Positions 13,795 to 25,000 of a stretch of 64,000 bases of DNA are shown here, piece after piece. Position 1 is the stretch's first letter. Each line of letters begins with the position of its first letter. Source of the stretch: Gorsachius magnificus (taxonomy: Eukaryota > Chordata > Aves > Pelecaniformes > Ardeidae); contig CM067084.1 of assembly GCA_034008185.1 (NCBI GenBank), positions 64,804,599-64,868,598 of the forward strand, written 5' to 3'. The position numbers were made by a program, and so were the translations under genes. A model generated the notes under the pieces. The model did not search any database. It was not told the origin of the DNA and saw only the letters and a list, made by a program, of their open reading frames with translations.

Positions 13795-14996
13795 CTGAAA
13801 TAGAGAAATTTTTGTCTAAGTTTTAATAGCTCCGAGAACTTGTTGCATTAACAGTAGTCATTTAAAGGCAACCACATACTCATTAAAGCAGTACAACAGT
13901 TATTTTAGAGTGACATCCACTTTAACCTTCCAGACCCCTGTCATCAACACTTTAGATGGGCTCATCTACCCAAAAAGGGAAAAATAATCCTCGGTAAAAG
14001 GCATTACATTTGCTCATTTACTTTAAGAGTCCCAAGTTAAAAAGTTACAGATAAGCATATACGCTGTGTGCACGCGTGCACATACATCATTGCTCTTCGG
14101 CAACTTATAAGACTACAGTTGAACAGTGCGAAAGCGGTAGTAGTCTCTCATGAGAATAACAAAACAAAAATACTGAACTGCAGTGTTGGGAAAAAACATC
14201 AGTGAAAGACTGCACAGAGATTGTAATCGTAACAGTAGTTTGTTTTGTAAAAAAATTAAAAGTTACTACAACATGATATTCTGTTTCAGAGAGAAACAGA
14301 AAAGGATTTTATATGACTACCTGCTCAAATTAAATAGCCTTAACAAATCAGCTAAGTAAATCCTGCAGTATTTTTTAAACTTGGTATTAGTTAGATTTTC
14401 CCCCAAAAAAACCCAAAACCCCGCAGAATTTTAAAAGCTTCATAATGCTTGAAACAAAAGCATTTACAAAAAAAAACCCCAAAGCAAATCATTCTTTCCC
14501 CAAACTCCCTGTTAAAGTGTTTCCTTTTTGCCCAGAAACTGAAGAAAAGCAATAAGCATCACCTGGGACTTGCTTTTAAATTCAGAAAAGGAATAACTTC
14601 TTGCCCTAATGAATCCCCTTATACTTCAGGTTGAGAGTACCCATTTTCAGTGTGAACTATAAATTTCCTAACCTTAAACTGAAGTCACTCCAACAGTTAG
14701 TCAACCAACTTTAGCAACTCTCACTTGTAAGCTACATGCCAAATTAAATCCTCGAGTTATCTCATAACCTTAAGGAGAGTTTAACAAAAATTTAAACAAA
14801 TGAAATTTAAGGCAATCGCTAACTTATCCATATCGGTGTACGACACATGGGGGAGGGGCTGTAAGTTCAGATACAGTAGCACAATAGTTAAAAAGTGATA
14901 ACCCTTACAAACTGAAACAAAGCTAGTTTAATGGTTTTTATAGCAAACTGTAGGATCAGTCCTAAAAGGTATCAGTGATAGGAAGAGAAAACTTAC
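13795..14996 (-). other. SLIT2: SLIT2 intron 2
   Basis: This is a 1,202-bp GT-AG intron with donor GTAAGTTTTC and acceptor TATTTCAG. It is AT-rich and non-coding. Its one notable element is a purine-pyrimidine alternating palindrome near 14065-14087. I recognise no transposable element in it. Confidence 0.88.
14065..14087. promoter_or_regulatory. Alternating purine-pyrimidine tract with 16-bp palindrome
   Basis: Twenty-three bases alternate strictly between pyrimidine and purine. Within them 14067-14082 (TGTGCACGCGTGCACA) is a perfect palindrome. Such tracts, especially CG/TG steps, favour Z-DNA or cruciform structure. It includes CpG dinucleotides in an otherwise CpG-poor intron. A functional role is speculation. 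Confidence 0.4.
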
Positions 14997-15068
14997 AGAA
15001 CTCGAAGGTGCCTTAGACCAGCAAAGTCGGTCTTGGTGATTCTTGTGATGTTATTTCCATTAAGATCC
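14997..15068 (-). CDS. SLIT2: SLIT2 coding exon 2 (first LRR)
   Basis: This is a 72-bp exon with an AG acceptor at 15070-15069 after a pyrimidine-rich tract, and a GTAAGT donor at 14996-14991. Its first base completes the Leu codon begun in exon 1 and its last two bases begin another Leu codon, so its phase is symmetric. The translation runs DLNGNNITRITKTDF, then AGLRHLRVL, identical to vertebrate SLIT2 as I know it. It supplies one 24-residue leucine-rich repeat of LRR domain 1. It lies 1,743 bp downstream of exon 1 and is too short to appear as a free-standing ORF. Splice sites, phase and peptide all agree. Confidence 0.96.
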
Positions 15069-16811
15069 CTAAGAAGAATAATTTATAAGCAGCAAAATTA
15101 AAACATTCAAATGTTACTTTTAAATTGTTCTGTTTGTTTTCAAGGGCACAGCATTTTCAGAAATTAAGATATGTAAATGAACCCAATGAACCAATCCCAC
15201 AACTAACACTGTGTGAGTTCCTGATTTCCAAGTGCCCGAACGAAGGTTTATCTCGAAAGCAGTAGTGTCAAACTCTGTAATAAGAGACCTTTACAAAGTC
15301 AGTTCTGCCTGCCATTGTAAAGCTCACATTTATCTTTAACAATATAGAAGAGTCAAAACCTGTCTCGATGTGGTTATAACGGCATTTTGAAAACCACTAT
15401 AGCTACTATATATATGCTACAGTATTTGACTGTTACAAAAACTAAGTGACTGAAATCAAGACAATTTTCACCCTTTTTAAGCAACCTCCAGCTTTCACAG
15501 TATTGCTACAATGGCAGAGTAGGGTTTAACTTCCTATAGCAAACGTTAGCTTTCAAACAAGCATGAGGTTGTTGGAGGGTATGTGATGGGAAATGTGATT
15601 TTATGAAAACTAAACTCTTCACGTGTTGCCCGGGAAGCTATACTGACTGCTGAACGTGAAGCGCGTTCAGTAGCAAGAGAAAACTGTATTCAGGCCCTAG
15701 CATTTCTGTTCATGCTTAGCACTACTTCTGGAATTACATGCCCCTTTTTCATAACATTTTGGGGTCAAGATATAAACCCCCCAATTCCAATTGCTACAAA
15801 TAAAATCAGACCTCACAGTTCCTGAGGTAAGCCATTAGGAAGTGGTATGACATGGAAACTACCCTGACACTTACAGCTCATTCCCAACGTAGTTAGGAAA
15901 GAAAAAAAAATATTCTCTTTTTGAGTGTGTATGTGTGTTTATACCACATGCGGTCAAAACACCACCGTAAAGAAACCGCACAAGTCTCAGCAGAAATGTG
16001 TCCCTGTCTCTTCCTGAGCGAAATTCATCACTGGAGACGGGTGTTCATACGCCAACATTTAACTGACTTGAGAGAGTAAGAAATAACGTGCTCACCTCTT
16101 CCACTCCTTAGACCCCCCCGAAAGGCAGCCTGACACGATAGGTAACCGACCACACGCTCGCACTCTCTCAAGTCTCGCTAACACCGGAGCCGGAGGGTGC
16201 GCGAACGGTCCCAAAAGGCGGAGGGGGTTAAGGCACCGTTAAGGAACAACTTCGCGCCCTGTGACTGGGAGAGCGGCTCCAGCACCCCAGCCTGCCCTCA
16301 CCCGGAGGCAGATGCGTGCTTGCGCCGGGGCAGAGCCCCGCCGGGCTCCGGCTCCGCGCCCGGCCGAGGCCCGCCGCCCCGGCCCGGCCCCCGGCGCTCG
16401 GGGGAAGCAAGCCGCAATAGCCAAGTTTGCCGGGAAATGGGCGCCGGCGGCGGAGAGGCCGCTGTGCCGCCGCCTCGGGGCGCCCCCCGGGCCGCGGTGG
16501 TGCCCGCCTTGCCGGCCCCGCTCCCGCTCCCCGCGGCGGCGGGAACCGCGCTCCTCACCGCGGCTTCCCGGGATGAAAGGCAGCGGCTGGGAGCAGCGTC
16601 CACCTCTCCCGTGTCTCCGCGCATCGCCGTGAGGCAGGAACCGCCAGCAGCAGGGGAAGGGAAGGGAAACCCCCGCGCCCCCCCCTAAAGGGCGTCGGGA
16701 CCCCAAACCGGGCCGGCTCCGGGGGCCGCCTCTGCCCCGCGGGCCGGCGGGAGCTCCGAAGGGCACCGGGGTCCGAGGGGCGCTCGCCGCCGCCCCGGCC
16801 GGGTTACTTAC
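15069..16811 (-). other. SLIT2: SLIT2 intron 1
   Basis: This is a 1,743-bp GT-AG intron. Its first 700 bases are part of the CpG island, while the rest is AT-rich and non-coding. A GT-rich stretch lies at 15925-15939. I saw no repeat family or additional exon in it. Confidence 0.85.
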
Positions 16812-16987
16812 AGCCTCTCGGTGTTGCGGGGGATGTTCCTCGGGACGCCGCGCAGCGCCAGCCCGTGACAGTCCACGGTGCTCCCCGAGCAGGAGCACTG
16901 CGCCGGGCACGGCTGCGGCGCCACCGCGCCCGCCATCGCCAGCAGCAGCCCCAGGGACAGGGTGAGCTTCCCCCAGCCGCACATCAT
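16812..16987 (-). CDS. SLIT2: SLIT2 coding exon 1 (signal peptide, LRR N-cap)
   Basis: This exon encodes the first 58 residues, plus two bases of the next codon, of Slit homolog 2, a secreted guidance ligand for Robo receptors. Two ATGs are adjacent (16987-16985 and 16984-16982). I start at the first, and both have a purine at -3. Residues 8-23 form a hydrophobic signal peptide with a plausible cleavage after AVA (21-23). An LRR N-cap follows, with cysteines at 27, 31, 33 and 40 ([14 protein letters not shown]). The stretch [16 protein letters not shown] and the following [11 protein letters not shown] match vertebrate SLIT2 as I know it almost exactly. SLIT3 differs here (CTCSAASVDCHGLGLR), so SLIT2 is preferred; SLIT1 was not compared in detail. 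The exon ends in CT before a GTAAGT donor (16811-16806), and the split Leu codon is completed by exon 2. The apparent stop at 16808-16810 is intronic. The exon sits inside the CpG island, as expected for a 5' exon. Confidence 0.95.
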
Positions 16988-18504
16988 CACCGCCCGCTGC
17001 CGCCCGGCCGGGGCCCGCCGGACTCGGCCCCGGGGAGGCGCGGGGCGCGCCGCCCTCCTCGTCGCCGCGGGGAGCGCTCGGGCAACTTTCAGGGTGCGGA
17101 GAAAGCGAAGTCCTTTCTATCCAAAGCTGAGCCAAGAAAACAACCCCGGCAAAGTGAGGTGGGTGGCACCGATCCGCGGCTGGAGGCAACCTCGCTGGGA
17201 GGGGGGCCGGGCCCGCGCCCGGGCCCTCCCTCGCTAGCCCGTCGGGTGGCGGGGAGCGGCGGCACTCGGGTCTCCTCTTCACACGCTCCCCGCGAAGGCG
17301 AAGCAAACCCGCGGGGCTCGGGCTACGGCGGAGTTGGGCTGGCTCCTTATCTTCTTCCTCGCCCCTTTCGAAGCCGTGACTCCGCTCTCAGCGCCCGGCT
17401 AGAGGCCGCCGAACCCCGTCCGCCCAAGCGCTGCGCTTCCTGCGCGGCGGCCCGCGCAGTGCAGCAGCCGCTCCCACGCGCGTCCCCCGCCGCGGGCCGC
17501 TCACAGCCCCACGGGGGGCGGCGGCGGGGCTGACACCGCGCACACACCGCCCTGCCAGAGGCGCCTCAGCAAATCATACCCCTCTCGCAGGCATTCATCA
17601 AACTGTCTCACGGAAGGAGGAGGGAGGGAGAGGAAAAAAAAAAAAAGTCACACACAAGATGATGTTGGGCTTGGCTTTCCACCCCCCGCGCCCCCTCCTG
17701 CTGTAAGCTCCCAAGCCAAGTTTAGCAGGAAAGGGCTGGTCCTAGAGCACGATAATAATAAGCAGCTCGAGAAGTGATTCGTTGCCCTGCTGGAAGGGAG
17801 TTCATCCACGACCTCCTTCTCCTCGGTGACAGATCACAGCTATAGATCCTCCTGTGATCCCGGGAGCACGGCGAGACAGACCAGATAACGAGCGATGTGC
17901 GGCGAGAGCGGGAGGGGCGGGGGGTGCCTTGTTCTGTTCCCCGTGGTCTCCCGGATACCGTGGCTTTGCTGCGGCAAAGGCACCTGATGGGAAAGGTAGG
18001 AACTGCTCAGTCCTTCCAGGCGAGGCCAGTTCAGCAGCTCCTGGGGTTGCTGCAGGAAAGGGAGCAACTTTCCTCCTCTCCCGGCGCCCGCCGAGGCGCA
18101 GCGCCTCGGGAAGGGTTTGCGCCCCTTCCCCCGATCCCACCGGTGCACCTGAGCTGCCGGTGCTGGTGCCGAACAGCCCGGCCCGGCCCTCGGCTCCCTG
18201 GCGGCGGCGCTCCTCCGGCGCGGAGGGAAACGGCGGAGAGGGCGGGAGCGGGAGAAGGGAGGCGGCACGCCGGCTCCTTCCCTCGCACCCCGAGTCTCTC
18301 CGCTTGAACAATAGGAAGGCACCGCCGCGCGCAGGCCGGCTCTCCTCCCCGCTGCAAGGTGCCTGCCGCCGCCCGCGGAAAGTGCTCCCCGAGAGCGGCC
18401 GCCGGCCGAACCGCGCTCCCCACGCGGCTGCACGGCGCCCCCCGCCGCTCGCCCCGCCGCCCCTCGCCCCGCTCCCACGGAGCCGGGAGCGCCCCACGCG
18501 CCGC

Positions 18505-18514
18505 CCTATATAGG
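18505..18514. promoter_or_regulatory. CArG-box / TATA-like palindrome CCTATATAGG
   Basis: The ten bases CCTATATAGG fit the serum response factor consensus CC(A/T)6GG exactly and form a perfect palindrome. They also read as a TATATA core on both strands, so the element could position transcription either toward SLIT2 (minus) or divergently. It is the only AT island within several hundred bases of GC-rich DNA and abuts a GC box (18513-18519). It lies about 1.5 kb upstream of the start codon. If it were the SLIT2 TATA box the 5' UTR, if unspliced, would be near 1.5 kb, so a distal promoter, an upstream exon or a divergent RNA are alternatives. Function is inferred. Confidence 0.5.
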
Positions 18515-18818
18515 GGCGGTGGGGCCGCGCCTCCCCGGCCCCGCCCGCGGCGCCCCGCGCCGCGCTCACTGGCTGCGCCGCCGCCCGCCCCGGCCGCCCC
18601 GGCCCGGCCCCGGCCCGGCGAGCGCGGGGGGCGGCAGGGCGGGGGGCCGCGCCGCGACGCCGGCGATGAATGAAAGTTGGGGGAGCGCGGCGGCGGGGTG
18701 AAGAAGGAGGAGGCAGGTCCCTCCCCGAGGATCGCGGCGGAGCTCCCCCGCAGGGAGCGGGGAGTTGTTGCGCGGACTTTCTCACGCAGCCGTGGCCTGC
18801 GGGCGGCAAGCGCCCCGC

Positions 18819-18854
18819 GGGGGAGGGGGGGGGGCGGGGCGGGAGCGGGCCGGG
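18819..18854 (+). promoter_or_regulatory. G-run cluster, potential G-quadruplex
   Basis: At least five consecutive G-runs of three or more bases, including one of ten, are separated mostly by single bases on the plus strand. This meets the usual G-quadruplex pattern and contains overlapping GC boxes for Sp/KLF factors. It lies at the upstream edge of the CpG island; the C-rich strand is the SLIT2 sense strand. Actual folding or factor binding is not shown by sequence alone. Confidence 0.45.
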
Positions 18855-18940
18855 GTCCGCCGCGGTGCCCGTGCGTGGCTTGCCCGGAGCGGGAGGGGGG
18901 CTGCAACGCCGCCCGCTGCACTTGTAAATACCTCGGGCGT

Positions 18941-21059
18941 CTCACCGAGGGTCTTGTTTTCTGTTTTGTGCAGCAGCCGCTACGGAGGGAGGAGGAGGAG
19001 GATTTTCCTGGCGTTTTCTTCAGTTGCAGTTTTAGTGTGAAACACACCGGGATCTCTCATAAATCCTGTTCGAAAATAAAATAAAATGGGCAAGTGTTAT
19101 TCCATACGTTAAAATAACGTCGAGTAGCAACATTAAAACTGCTGTGCTCGTTTAAAAAACACCTTCCATTTAAAAAAAAAGAAAAATTATTACGCACAAT
19201 GTTCCTGATGAATTTTCCTGAAGTGTTGTTTATTGTCAATGCATCTTCAGCGTACTAAATTCATCGGGCTCTGAACTAAAGTGTAGCTGGTTTTAGTTTG
19301 CTTGTGAATTCAGTTGCATGCCATTTATAACAGCTCTTGAGACCTCAGTAATAGGTGAAAGCGATTTGTCTTTCATAGATGGCAACCCCCAGCAGGGGTG
19401 ACTAAGCCTTCAGCAAGGTGTAGTTTGGAAATGCTCAAGGGAGTCCACAGTTTCTTTCATATGGCTGGGTCCAGCTGAGTCTCTTCATCCCTGGGGTCTC
19501 CGCTGCACAATCCCCGCAAGAGGCTTACTGTCTCTTTTTACCAAGAGGACAAATTCTGTTCTCAGAAACGCAATTCCAGATCCGAGTTAATCTGCTGAAG
19601 TGGAAGCCAGAAAAATTACTCCTGACTTCTTGTACCATAGAATGTGAGCCAAAATGAAAATTGCCAAAAATGTGTGTACCTACAAAAAACTGGGGGTTTT
19701 TTTGATCCATTTGTTTAGACAGCACCCAGTAAATATGATTGTTGCACTGTTTTCAACTGCTGATAATGGCTCCTTGGGTCTTACAGAGATGTAGAGATAC
19801 TCCCAAGTTTAGATTGATGCAGGAAGGAGAATTCAGTGACTGCAAGGGGACTACATCAGCTTCTGTACATAAACGCTGTTCACTCTTTTCTCCCATTTGA
19901 TTGTTTTAGGTCTTTACAAAGGATTTAGAAAGGATTTTGCAACTTTCTAGCAAGCAAGAAAAAAGAAAAAAAAAACCAACTTAATCTGACATACTGCTTT
20001 CACGCCTCTACTAAAATCCTTTATCTTATAACTCCAGGCTGAGAAAAAAAACCGAAAATACAAATGTTCAGGTTTTTTTCATTATTTGTTTCAAGTACCA
20101 GCAATGTGCCTAGTGCTGCAGAAGATGCAAAGAGAAAAAATAATATTTTTAATATAGTAATTCTCAGAAAATCTGAATCAATGCTTAAAGTGTTAAACGT
20201 TGCTAAACTACTCTATGCAGAGCTGATTCAAAATCTAAACTGGTCTTAATACACTTTGTTTTCAAAGAGAAGTATACTAAGTACCAGCAAGATCAATTTT
20301 TATTCCTATTTGGGGGGTTCATTGATTTTTAACATGCCCACCTTTGAAGCATACCTTTCTTTCATTCAGATTGATTTTCCTGAGTGTCTTGCCTGCCAGC
20401 ACATCGAAACTCTCTCTTTGTGATCCAAACTCTCTAATGGGAGAACTCCCAATGGCTGAAATTGTCTGAGGACGAGGCCTTCTGTCGGACACGGTATAGT
20501 ATCACTGCTGGAGTGGGAACCTTGCCCCGCAGAGTGCCCCTTGGCTGCCTCAGTTGCCTGCAAAATGAATTCTGAGCCACTTCCAAAGTTATAAGGGAAA
20601 ATAGAAAATATTCCCACAGAGGAAGAAGCTGGGGAAAAATTATAACAACAAGATATGTTAAAAGAAAAGCAAGTAGAAACATTCATCGGTGGAAAAGCAA
20701 AAATTTTCTTACAGCCGTTTCAGAAAATAGTGACAGCAGCTAAAAGCAGTTTTCTGTTCTCCAGCTTTCATTGTACGACATTCCACCCTTTGGAGGATAA
20801 TCTAAGGGGATGCTCAAAAAGATAGGAAGATCAGAACTATTAGCCGAAGGAGATCAAAGACAGTAATAATAGGTAATATCTTCGGAACAGTGCCCAGAAC
20901 ATGAAAATAGAAAAAGCTGCTACTTGCAATTGAGGTTGGTAACAGCGACTACGGCTGAGCACAACACTGTGTGATACACCTGAGCAAGCACGGTGAACAT
21001 CAGCTCTATGAGCATTGCTATAGCTCTGTAAGGGCAGTATGCCTGAAAGATACTGAACC
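18941..21059. other. Upstream non-coding DNA next to the promoter
   Basis: Composition returns to AT-rich just upstream of the CpG island. I see no gene, RNA gene or clear repeat. As proximal upstream sequence it may hold enhancers, but I recognised no specific site. Confidence 0.6.
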
Positions 21060-22005
21060 AAATGACTCATCGATTTGTAAATGACTGAAGGTCAACAAGG
21101 TGATAGAGAAATGGCCAATAGAGGTGTATCAAGAATAAACAGTATAAACTACTCTAGTTTCCTTCTTTGACAAGGTAACTAGCATTGTGGATAAGGGGAA
21201 AGCATGATAGATGGTGATATTAGTGGGTCATTTGCCACCATGCACATTACCATTCATCTAAGCAATGTACTTAAATATAGTCAAAATCTAATTGCTGGAA
21301 TGTGGACATTTAACTAAGTAAAAAACCCCAAACCCTATGTTCAGAGTATGGTTGATGGCCAGTCTGGGAGCGTATAGAAAGTAGAGTCTTTTAAAAAGCT
21401 GTTGAGAACATTATGCCACTAAATGATTCCATTAGTGATTGAAAATTATGTGTAACTATTAACAGACGATACCAGAATGGAAAGGGATGTAAGGAGTTTG
21501 CAAGGCAGAACCACAGTTCAAAATTATTTTGATAAGCTGGAGAAAACAGATGAAATTAGTAAATCTTAAGGAAGACATGAACACAACACTGTATTCACAG
21601 AAGAGATTCAAGTGCATGAATACAAAATGACCAGCTGGGCAGCAGCACTCCAAAGAAGGGTATGGAGATGAAAACATATCATCTTAAATTTGTGATAAAG
21701 GAGATTCCATCACAAAAGGCAAACTTTCTTATGATGAGGTATATATTATGTAAGGAGGTAAGCAGTCTTAAATGCTTACCAATTCCTAAACCTTCATAAA
21801 AGCTTTTGTCAGCTTTTATGGGTAGGACAAAGTGTTCAGTTTTGGACCCCATTCCTAAAATGGCTGTAAATAAAACACAGAGACTCCAGAGGACAAAACT
21901 AAGAATAAAAGTTTTAGCAAATATGAACTATGAAGAAAGTTTGAAAAAAGTGTATTTACCTGATTTAAACACAAACAAACAACCACACCCCAAAAAAAAA
22001 CCAAA
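21060..22005 (+). repeat. Old CR1-like LINE fragment
   Basis: This is a diverged CR1-superfamily (CR1/L3-type) copy in plus orientation. Blocks of the reverse transcriptase region follow in the expected order: AATGGCCAATAGAGGTGTAT, TTTCCTTCTTTGACAAGGTA, CAGTCTGGGAGCGTATAGAA, then GATACCAGAATGGAAAGGGA, TTTTGATAAGCTGGAGAAAA and AATACAAAATGACCAGCTGG. The tail encodes RT C-terminal peptides resembling RLQRTKLRIKVLANMNYEES. It is much more diverged than the copies at 3.5 kb and 40 kb and is full of stops. It lies about 2.1 kb upstream of the CpG island. The 5' boundary is uncertain and might extend left. Confidence 0.8.
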
Positions 22006-25000
22006 CCAGAAAAAGGAGAGACATAATACTTCCTAAAATTAAAATGTGTTCGTAAGCGGCACAGCGGTCAGTTGATATTCACAACCAGTAAAGGGCTTCG
22101 TTTTCAGGAAGGAAGGTTTATGCATCAGAAAAGCCGGTAGTAAAGAAGGCTGTGAAACCCAAAAGGCGGTACTGGTCTTTGCCTCACCTCCTCCACCCCA
22201 AGCCAAATTTTTACAGGAAATTTTAAAAAGGATTAAACACATACTAGATAGGAATTGTCCAGATGTACTACAAAACAGTGTCTGAGGAGGGATATTAGCT
22301 AATTGGCCTTTCAGGTTCTTTTTAGTTATGGTTTTCCATGGGCTGTTAGAAAAGTAGTCTTCTAGCAGTAATATTCATTGTTAAAGAGGACATCTGGCTG
22401 TGTGTATTAGTTACTTATTTATTAGCACATGTTTATAATTCAGGACCATCCAGCACTTCCAATCAGAATTGTGCTAGGAAGGGGAGTAGTACAACAAAAA
22501 TACGATCACAACCCCCTAGCTTTTCCTTTTTAAGTAGACTTGATATACGAAAGGTAGAGGGAAAGTAGTATCATTTTTAAAAAACTAGCAACTAAGTCCT
22601 TTTGTCTATCAAGCTAATGTGAAGTTCATCGGCTATTTACCTGCAAGCAAGCACAGATCTTGTGGAACAAGCAATGCAGAGCTGATGTTAGCAGTCAGAT
22701 CAGAACAGAGGAGAAAGATTTTGCCATGATCAGTGCAAAAGAAGTCACGAGGAGAACCTGAGCAACAAGCTAGCAACACGTATACGATAAAAGAGTGATG
22801 GGGAAATAAAAAAAAATGTAGGAAAGAAAAAGGAAGCTGGAGAAAAACAGAGACATACAGTGAGAACAAAAACATGAACTTGCAACAGAAGAATAGGGAA
22901 AGCCATCTATTGCGTTACTGAATGAACATGAAAGAAAAAGACTTTTCTCTAAGAATCTATTACAATACAGACACAAAGGGATAGGTGTAACCCACTGGAA
23001 ACTATGGTTAAATGTTATTTAAATAGTATTCTGCTTTTAATCCTTCCAAACATTTACTATTTGTGACAGTCTCAATGGACTAATCCTAGCCTGTATTTTC
23101 TGAGCTTTAACTGTTTTGATATTTCACGGTGGACTACAGCCTAAAGAGCAACTTGGAAATCATAAGTGTATCTACACAGTATTTTAGCTCAAAGATTTTA
23201 TTTAGGTGCTAGCTATCTTCTCTAGTTGTTAGCTAGCCAAGTTTTGAACAGGTCTGAAATGCCTCCAAATTAAATAGAAGATTAAAGCAAACTCTAGCTG
23301 GCAGGAAGGGGGTATAGGACCATGTCTGTGTTTGTACAACTTCTCCAAGGGAGCTAAGGATCAAACTTCTTGACTTCTCTGAAACAACACCCATAATAAA
23401 CATTACAACTGGTAGTAAATATTTCAGAAATGTATCCTTAATCTAAAGCTGAGTGACCTGAGGTTTATCCAATATCAAAGGGACACTATCAAATTTTTAA
23501 GGTCATGGATTTCACACATGTAAAACCTTTAGGCTCCCATGGAGCTATCTAGAGTCTCACAATGCTTTACCATAAAGTATGACTGGAAATTTATTTGAAA
23601 AATTTCCCGGTTTTTAGGAGCCAAAAATTAAAACCTTGAATCGCTCCATTATCATTCTAATGGAATGCAGTGGATTTATTCCAGTTTCTCAAATAAGTAG
23701 AACTTCAGGTACTCCATGCAGATATCTTGTTTAGTGAGATTCTCATTAGAATTTATCCCTTTATGAAAAGTATTTACAGTACCTCATGGCTAGGTCTAGA
23801 AAAATCTGGGGAGGGAGCAAATGGAAGTGTCTGAGCTGGTTGAACAGTCATACTGCACGACTCCGACTATGCACACTACATTATTTGGGTTCTATTTGCT
23901 TCACTTATGCTTAGATTTCACATGGGATTATTTCAAGATATCTAGGCTAAATTTTCTTTACGCTTCCTAGTAAATTAAAAGGAGCTATATGAAAGTCTAC
24001 ACAACCAGAAAATAGTCATGTGACACTACATATGTTGATAAATCTAATACCTAATCTGTATTAAGAAGATGAATTTCCAAAGAATAAACAATTAGGACAC
24101 TGAAACTTAAAGGGAGAATGCAAGAAATGCTTCAGCAGAGAAAACCAACAAAAGATAAACTGGTCTAATATTGGCAATCTTTTCTCAGAAATCTTACACA
24201 AAAGATAAATCAATGAATTTCATTATTTACCTGAAACCCAGATTTAAGTGTTTTTTTTTAAGTCAGTATTTATTATGGTGTATCTTCACCTACCAGTAGA
24301 TGTCTCATAATTTGTGCTAGCAAAGTCTTTAACCCTTACCTGTGACCTCTCAGGTGCTATCAAATATAGAAAATCTGATAGCTGTTGTATGTTCAATACT
24401 CCTATGACATAGATTAATGAACACCTATATTACTTATCTTGCATGGGATGGCACAAGGGACCTCATTCACCTCATGCAGTTTGAGAACTTTATCATTTCA
24501 ACTAAAAAAGCACTTTTGTAATTTATGAGGAATTTGTATTTGAGGATCCCAACTCCCACTTCAGTATGTGCGAATTCTAGTTCATTACACAATAGCATAA
24601 AAGGCATTATTCAAGTTACTGAGTCTGATACTTTGCGTGAGACAGACCACCGAAGCTGATGTTTCTGCATGAAGGCTGGTAATTTGTGCTAAGCCAGTCA
24701 TATCCTTGCAGGGTGGAGGATCTTACCATCAAAAGTAACCAGGAAAACTCAATCTTAAAACATGTTGGGTTTGGCTTCATTTTGGCTATTTGCAAACAGA
24801 AACTTAATTTTCACAGCAAGCGTAGTCATGCTACTTTCTACTCATTTGTTTCAGTGTTACTATCCGGCCTTTAAATTAAATTGTTATTTTCCTTGCCTGG
24901 GGATTGCCACCCTGATGTAGTTCCACAGAGAACAAACCCTTGCTTGCGACTTTGTTTTTGTCAGGCTTCCTCTGTTGTAACTGAATCTGAGGATAAAATG

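Larger units (their letters stand above)
16130..18940 (-). promoter_or_regulatory. SLIT2: CpG island with SLIT2 promoter and 5' UTR
   Basis: The sequence changes abruptly from AT-rich flanks to very GC- and CpG-rich DNA here. The island covers the 5' part of intron 1, coding exon 1, the presumed 5' UTR and the upstream promoter. It appears split. One block (about 16150-17545) contains exon 1. A second block (about 17880-18930) contains many GC boxes (GGGCGG), a TATA/CArG palindrome and G-runs. A less GC-rich gap with AT-containing sequence separates them (about 17545-17880). The transcription start cannot be read from sequence. Long ORFs in this island on both strands are compositional artefacts of stop-poor GC-rich DNA. 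Confidence 0.85.

Noticed and set aside
16239..17306. 355-codon minus-strand ORF overlapping SLIT2 exon 1
   Set aside because: It is in a different frame from the SLIT2 peptide and is Gly/Arg/Ala/Pro-rich, as expected for stop-poor CpG-island DNA; it has no domain.
17802..19047. Long minus-strand ORFs (335 and 338 codons) in the upstream CpG block, plus plus-strand ORFs of 135 and 219 codons
   Set aside because: Several frames on both strands are open at once, which indicates composition rather than coding. Residues are low-complexity Pro/Ala/Arg/Gly.
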